Part shown: piece by piece, positions 6,533-10,873 of the stretch | Numbering within the stretch: the stretch's first letter is position 1 | How the letters are laid out: the number at the start of each line of letters is the position of its first letter | Origin: Candidatus Iainarchaeum sp. | GTDB taxonomy: Archaea; Iainarchaeota; Iainarchaeia; Iainarchaeales; JAAZKV01 | NCBI GenBank assembly: GCA_026397035.1 | Contig: JAPLVQ010000157.1 | Span: 1 to 10,873 of the forward strand | Reading direction: 5' to 3' | DNA length: 10,873 nt | Notes under the pieces: model-generated | Told to the model about the DNA's origin: nothing | What the model saw: the letters and a program-made list of their open reading frames with translations, nothing else | Database searches by the model: none | Program-made: the position numbers and the translations under genes

Positions 6533-7426
6533 ATGGCGCACAAAGAGAAAGCGAAGAAGTGGGGAGTAAGAGAAGGACAACACTATGGTGGGGAGAATAA
6601 GTTTCACTTACAAAATACAACTACTCCAAAATTTACTTCTAAAAATTATTCTGGAAAAAAAGGGCTGGGTGCCGGGCACAGAGGGTTAAGTACGGGAGTA
6701 AAAAAAGAAAATGTTTTTGACAAAGTTATTGATTACTTTAAAGACCAGTTCAGCAAGGTAAAGCAGGATAAAAAAAAGCAATTCATTTTTTTTATCGCGG
6801 GATTCTTAGTTGCTTATATTGTGTTAAGTTTCTTTGCTGGTTTAGTTGAAATGAATCTGAAAGAAGCTACAGGTACTACTGTTCAGGGATTATTATCAAT
6901 AGAAGGAATCAGCACTGCTTCTGAAGGATTTAAAGAATGCCAAGAATTCTCCTGGCTAAGCGATTCAGTGAAAGCACAATGCTATACTTTTTTTGTGACC
7001 GGGCAAATTGCGAATGGAAATGAAGTAGCGAGAGAAAGTGAGGTTGTAAGAGAAAGTGAAGTAGTGAATGGGGTTGCGAATTCGAGTGAATCAGTTAGCG
7101 AAGTTATTAGCGCGAGCAGTGCAAAAGAAATATCCATTTCATGGCTCTGCACAGGAGTACTTGAAATAATTGTTTTAATTTGTGCGATAATAGCAAGCTT
7201 TGGGATTGAATGGAAAAAGAAAATTATCGGGATAGTTATAGCAATAGCGCTTGGAGTAGTATTTAACTTACTGCGAATAGTAGTGACGGTTAACTTAATT
7301 TTGTCCCAGAATGTTCAAACAGTAGAATTAGCCCACGACATGCTTTTTAGGCTGGTATTATTTGTTTATATTGTAGCGGTTTATGTAATATGGTTTTACT
7401 GGGCAATGGGAAGAACGACAAAATAG
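6533..7426 (+). CDS. exosortase/archaeosortase-family membrane transpeptidase, minimal form with a large outer loop
   Basis: A 297-residue membrane protein whose C-terminal third carries the exosortase/archaeosortase triad: Cys206 (SWLCTGVLE), Arg248 (FNLLRIV) and His268 (LAHDML). The family cuts surface proteins at a C-terminal tripartite signal and attaches them to a lipid or other anchor. Predicted layout: a basic, Gly/His/Lys-rich cytoplasmic tail (1-82), membrane helix 1 (about 84-105), an outer loop (106-202), helix 2 starting at Cys206, a short inner EWKKK turn, helix 3 with Arg248 near its outer end, an outer turn with His268, and helix 4 (about 271-291). All three catalytic residues then face outward and the lysine-rich ends inward, which supports the call. 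It has only about four helices, fewer than typical archaeosortases. The loop has a possible disulfide (Cys136, Cys150) and a 6-residue repeat. The ATG follows a leaderless-type promoter. The next gene is a giant surface protein, a possible substrate. The exact subfamily is not recognised. Confidence 0.8.
   Translation: MAHKEKAKKWGVREGQHYGGENKFHLQNTTTPKFTSKNYSGKKGLGAGHRGLSTGVKKENVFDKVIDYFKDQFSKVKQDKKKQFIFFIAGFLVAYIVLSFFAGLVEMNLKEATGTTVQGLLSIEGISTASEGFKECQEFSWLSDSVKAQCYTFFVTGQIANGNEVARESEVVRESEVVNGVANSSESVSEVISASSAKEISISWLCTGVLEIIVLICAIIASFGIEWKKKIIGIVIAIALGVVFNLLRIVVTVNLILSQNVQTVELAHDMLFRLVLFVYIVAVYVIWFYWAMGRTTK
7022..7075 (+). repeat. 18-bp in-frame tandem repeat in the archaeosortase outer loop
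   Basis: Three 18-bp units (7022-7039, 7040-7057, 7058-7075) encode EVARES, EVVRES and EVVNGV at residues 164-181. The first two are nearly identical and the third has diverged. A serine/glutamate-rich stretch follows, to about residue 200. The period keeps the frame, so copy number could vary without breaking the gene. Confidence 0.7.
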
Positions 7427-7434
7427 TGAAAAGG

Positions 7435-7442
7435 TTTTTTTT
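7435..7442 (+). terminator. U8 terminator after the archaeosortase
   Basis: A run of eight T begins nine bases after the TAG stop. A hairpin-capable inverted repeat follows at 7445-7465. This suggests that the archaeosortase is transcribed alone and that the surface protein has its own promoter. Confidence 0.5.
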
Positions 7443-7444
7443 AT

Positions 7445-7465
7445 GAATAATTGCAAGAATTATTC
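7445..7465. repeat. perfect 8-bp inverted repeat with 5-base loop
   Basis: GAATAATT (7445-7452) and AATTATTC (7458-7465) are exact reverse complements around the loop GCAAG. It lies downstream of the T8 tract rather than before it, so it is not a classical intrinsic terminator. It could protect a 3' end or be a protein-binding site in the 249-bp gap before the surface-protein gene. Confidence 0.45.
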
Positions 7466-7675
7466 GCTGAGTACAATTAGCCGATTAGCGCAGTTTATTC
7501 GAGCATAAAGAGTTTGGGTGAGGGCAGAGAGTAGGTTTATTAAGCACAGTAATAATAATTAATTACAGTAAAGAGAATAACTTTTAATTGGGAAAACAAG
7601 TACCGGCTTTTGGTAAAGTAAGGGAGAGTTTATTGGAATTATTAAAAGGGAAAAAGCATGTTTTGGGGGATTTAG

Positions 7676-10600
7676 GTGATTTCAGAAAAACTTGCTAGTG
7701 CATACACGAAGCTTGAAGATAAGTACTTTGATGCGCTTGACTTTCTTGATAATAAAGGGTTGCCTGTATATAAGTATTCAGACTTTTTTGAAAACCGTGG
7801 CGTGCCAAGTTTTGTAGTAACAATCGCAATCATTGTGGCAATACTTTTATTAATAATTTTTGCGATAGGTTATGTTCCTCCTGTTGCAGGAGAAATAACC
7901 CTTTCAATGCGTTCTGGTTCTACCCCACTTTTGAATGTTGATGTACTAATCAAAGATGCTCAGGGAGAAGTGCTTTTTGAAGGAAAAGCGAGTGACGGAC
8001 AAAAAGTTGCTTTAACGCGGCCGCTAAAAGAAGGAGAAACAATATTAGTGACTGCAAATAAGGATGGTTATCAAACAGTAAGCACTTCTTTTACAGTAAC
8101 CAAAGATAATCCGCCGCAAAACCTTTCTTTTGAAGCGGATTTTAGAGGTATAGAAGCACAGTTAAGGCTGATTGACAAAGAAACAAAAACCATTATTGAA
8201 GGGGCAAGAGTAACCGCTTCTTCAGGGACGGATTTAATTTACGAATTTTTAGAAGATACTAACGGGATTTACAAAAAAACAGGAATACCTCAAGGAAAAA
8301 GTCTGCTAGTTGAAATCACTGCTGACGGGTACAACAAGTATAATGAAATGCTTATTTTTAATGAAGGACAAATGAGAGAAATTTCGCTTGATCCTTCAAT
8401 AAGCGCATTTGTAGGAAACGCAAATGTGGTGGTGGAAGTATCAGATAATAATTCAAAATTAATTACCGGCGCGCAAGTAACTGTGACAAACAAGGATACC
8501 GGCGTTCTACTAATGAGCGGACCTACAATACAGGGATTATTAATTGGAAAAGTACAAACAGGAATTCCGTTAAGAATTCAGGTGAAAAAAGAAGGGTATA
8601 TTTCTTATGATTCCCAAACTGTGGGAGGCGGAATAACTTTACGCGAATTGGAAAAAAGAATTCAAATACAATTAACTAAGGGCGGGCAGAAATTAAGAGT
8701 AAGTGCAATAGATTCCCAGTCAGGATTCAGCCTTGAAGGAGCAGTAGTGCAATTATTCGGCTCGAGTGATAACAGATTAATTGATTCAGGAACAACACAA
8801 ATAAGCGGTTATGATTTTGACGGGCTTAATTCAAATGAAATGATTTACGCTACAGCATACAAAGAAGGATATTTATCAGCAAGAATATCATTCTTTATTG
8901 GTGCGCAGGAAGAAGTAAAAATTAATATGCAAAAAACTACTGCAACAAATTCTACAAGACTTGATATTTATACTATAGACAAATCAGCGGTTCCAGTGAA
9001 TGCGGCACAAGTAATGATTTTTGAAATCGCTGACGGGAACAAAGTACCTTATGGTGTACCAGTATTTGAAACAAGCATTGAAGGATACAAGAATGTTACA
9101 GTGGCTTCTGAAAAAACTTATATGCTTGAAGGTTACACTGACACAATGATTGGGGATGCTTCGGTTGAAGTTGCAAAAACAGAAGTAAGCAAAAAAGTTT
9201 ATCTTAATATGAAGAAACGCCCGAATATTCTTGAAATTAGTTTCATTGACGTTTATGGAAAACCAGTAATTGGAAAAGTGATTGTGAGTTCGCTTGAAGG
9301 AGAATCCCTTTATGATGAGAATGGAAGAATCTTTTTTGACGCGCGACAAAAATCAAGAGTAGATGTGGAAGTGACGACTCTTGACGGGAACGTATTTTCT
9401 GAGCAAGTGACAATACAAGGAAAGGATTTTGTTGAAGTAGTTGTTTATAATAAAGATTCAACAGCACTCGCTCCGCTCATAGATTTTGTTGGAATAGAAG
9501 ATGAACTTGGAAGCGCAGTTCTTGGAATAACTCCAGGGGCATTTTACTGGGCGAAATACACAGTAATTTTCCCGCGCGCTGCGACAAAAGCAGGAGTTCA
9601 TTTTAGAATAGGACAGGACACTACTACACTTGCAACATCTGAAAAATTCGGGATTTTTGATTTAGGCTTTTTGGGAGCTGAAAACTTTTACTCCCAATCT
9701 TATACTCCTACTCCTGAGCCGGGAAATGAAGCAGTGGATAGAACTGCTGTGGGACAGCAAGGACAGAAAAATAAATGGGTTGAGGGAATAATTGCGCAGC
9801 CAAAAGGAACTTACACAGTAAAAGTAAAAGTAAGAGCGGAAGATTTTACCGCCGGAAAAGTACAGATGAAATACAGGGCATGGGCAATAGTCGGAGGAGG
9901 TTATTATAGAACCCCGCAAGATTTGGTTCTTGAAACAAAAGCAGTGACTGATAAAAAGGCAGGGCTTTATGCTGAAACCAAAGTACAGGACTTTACGCTT
10001 TTTGAATCGCTTCCGGAGTGCAGTAATAATATTTGCATGACGGTAAACTTTGTTGATGATAGTGAAAATTATATTAGTTCAAGCGGGTTTGAAGCGATAA
10101 AGGATAAAAGTTACGGTCTTGAAGCAGAAGTAACCACAAAAGAAGCGGATTACATTCAAATCGCGGTGTCCTCTGACTCGAATATTGATTTTGATTTAAC
10201 GCAGACAAGCAATTTTAATTTCGCGGTACAAAGAGGAACTGCAGCAGCAAAGAAAAATTCTTCAACCGAAGTATCGCTTTCAAATAACGGCAAACAAAAA
10301 GTAAGATTTTATTTCACTCCGCGCGCAAGCGGACCCGCATCAATAAGAGTTAGCGCGAGCGGAAAAACAATAGTGGAAAAAGAATTGTTGTTTAATGTAG
10401 TCTTGGAAAAAACGCTTTTATTTGAATTCTCAAAAAGTCAGCTCGCTCCCGGAGAAAATTTTAATATCAAAGTGACTGATTCGAGTTCAAATGCAGTAAC
10501 AAATTCCACAATAAAAATACTTGACAAGAGCGGAAAAGTAATTAAAACAATTTCTGGTAACGGAAAGGAAGGGACCGGCAAAAACGGGCAGTACAAAGTC

Positions 10601-10873
10601 GAAAATAATTTCTCACCCGGATTATACACTGCTGAAGTATCTGCTCCGTTTTATAAAACACAATCAGCAGCATTCATGGTAAGCTCAAAAATCGGGCTTG
10701 TGTTCCCTGAAAGCATCGACGTAAAAATGTCTGCGGGACAATTAAGCGCAACACTTTCTCCTCAAATTGAAAACAGCTCGGACTTTACTATACAAGATAT
10801 TTATGTTCAAATAGGGGATGAAAGCGAGATAACACGCACAACTTCGGATAAAAATCTAATGAGTCTTTACAAT
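7676..10873 (+). CDS. giant repeat-containing surface protein, membrane-anchored at the N-terminus (3' end outside window)
   Basis: An uninterrupted frame of 1066 codons continues past the window edge. GTG 7676 is the first codon after an in-frame TAG (7673) and has GGGGGA (7664-7669) six bases upstream; no nearby in-frame ATG exists. Residues 1-45 are soluble and charged, and 46-67 form one hydrophobic helix (FVVTIAIIVAILLLIIFAIG), so it is a signal anchor with the bulk outside. At least six beta-rich repeats follow, each with a conserved turn: D-G-Y or E-G-Y at Gly131, 218, 307, 398 and 486, then D-G-N at Gly571, spaced 85-91 residues. They resemble PEGA or carboxypeptidase-regulatory-like folds (inference from the pattern). 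After about 600 come unrecognised beta-rich segments, a Cys782-x4-Cys787 pair and Ig-like modules, one around 916-1000. Several N-x-S/T sequons suggest glycosylation. Likely an S-layer, adhesin or other envelope protein. The lack of cysteines elsewhere in the visible part fits an extracellular location. The archaeosortase just upstream may process it, but the C-terminal signal cannot be seen. Confidence 0.85.
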   Translation, partial: MISEKLASAYTKLEDKYFDALDFLDNKGLPVYKYSDFFENRGVPSFVVTIAIIVAILLLIIFAIGYVPPVAGEITLSMRSGSTPLLNVDVLIKDAQGEVLFEGKASDGQKVALTRPLKEGETILVTANKDGYQTVSTSFTVTKDNPPQNLSFEADFRGIEAQLRLIDKETKTIIEGARVTASSGTDLIYEFLEDTNGIYKKTGIPQGKSLLVEITADGYNKYNEMLIFNEGQMREISLDPSISAFVGNANVVVEVSDNNSKLITGAQVTVTNKDTGVLLMSGPTIQGLLIGKVQTGIPLRIQVKKEGYISYDSQTVGGGITLRELEKRIQIQLTKGGQKLRVSAIDSQSGFSLEGAVVQLFGSSDNRLIDSGTTQISGYDFDGLNSNEMIYATAYKEGYLSARISFFIGAQEEVKINMQKTTATNSTRLDIYTIDKSAVPVNAAQVMIFEIADGNKVPYGVPVFETSIEGYKNVTVASEKTYMLEGYTDTMIGDASVEVAKTEVSKKVYLNMKKRPNILEISFIDVYGKPVIGKVIVSSLEGESLYDENGRIFFDARQKSRVDVEVTTLDGNVFSEQVTIQGKDFVEVVVYNKDSTALAPLIDFVGIEDELGSAVLGITPGAFYWAKYTVIFPRAATKAGVHFRIGQDTTTLATSEKFGIFDLGFLGAENFYSQSYTPTPEPGNEAVDRTAVGQQGQKNKWVEGIIAQPKGTYTVKVKVRAEDFTAGKVQMKYRAWAIVGGGYYRTPQDLVLETKAVTDKKAGLYAETKVQDFTLFESLPECSNNICMTVNFVDDSENYISSSGFEAIKDKSYGLEAEVTTKEADYIQIAVSSDSNIDFDLTQTSNFNFAVQRGTAAAKKNSSTEVSLSNNGKQKVRFYFTPRASGPASIRVSASGKTIVEKELLFNVVLEKTLLFEFSKSQLAPGENFNIKVTDSSSNAVTNSTIKILDKSGKVIKTISGNGKEGTGKNGQYKVENNFSPGLYTAEVSAPFYKTQSAAFMVSSKIGLVFPESIDVKMSAGQLSATLSPQIENSSDFTIQDIYVQIGDESEITRTTSDKNLMSLYN

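Noticed and set aside
6292..6620. Minus-strand open frames over the divergent promoter region
   Set aside because: They overlap the ATPase start and the archaeosortase 5' end in other frames, are rich in Cys, Phe and His, and show no recognisable domain or ribosome site.
8290..10629. Several minus-strand frames of 63-121 codons inside the surface-protein gene
   Set aside because: The plus strand is one continuous 1066-codon frame with a signal anchor and regular repeats; the minus frames are antisense shadows with no domain signal.

Overview
The window looks like a stretch of an AT-rich archaeal chromosome, probably from a DPANN-type or deeply branching euryarchaeal lineage. The archaeal assignment rests on several things: an archaeal proteasome beta remnant next to a full aCPSF1 (KH-KH-MBL-beta-CASP) ribonuclease, BRE/TATA-type promoters such as AAAAGTTTAAAT, U-tract terminators, an archaeosortase-like protein, and an archaeal GspE/VirB11-type ATPase with an N-terminal cysteine cluster. 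The DPANN placement is inference only. No rRNA, tRNA, CRISPR array or insertion sequence is visible.

Layout. Positions 1-387 hold no gene; they contain a T-tract, a perfect 14-bp TATA palindrome and a degenerate 17-bp tandem repeat. Positions 388-994 carry a proteasome beta subunit (psmB) whose body is intact, but whose first ~30 codons, including the catalytic threonine, are scattered over two frames or missing. Next comes intact aCPSF1 (1243-3147), the usual psmB neighbour. A VapBC-type module follows (antitoxin 3396-3608, PIN toxin 3610-3978), with a near-operator direct repeat around the antitoxin start. A bidirectional terminator separates it from a convergent minus-strand secretion/pilus ATPase (4008-6323).

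The right half, on the plus strand, is surface biology. It has a small exosortase/archaeosortase-family membrane protein (6533-7426) with the Cys-Arg-His triad, a basic cytoplasmic tail and an unusual ~100-residue outer loop, expressed from an apparently leaderless promoter. After it comes a very large surface protein that runs off the right edge (7676 to beyond 10873, 1066 codons visible). This protein starts with GTG and has an N-terminal signal anchor and at least six ~88-residue beta-rich repeats, each marked by a D/E-G-(Y) turn, followed by further Ig-like segments.

How the parts may work together (inference): the ATPase (pilus or secretion motor), the archaeosortase (processing and anchoring of surface proteins) and the giant surface protein may form one cell-envelope neighbourhood. 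A tripartite sorting signal cannot be checked because the surface protein's C-terminus is outside the window. The left half is housekeeping RNA and protein turnover with a damaged proteasome gene. The points most worth a second look are the damaged psmB, the minimal archaeosortase with its large outer loop, and the repeat-built surface protein beside it.
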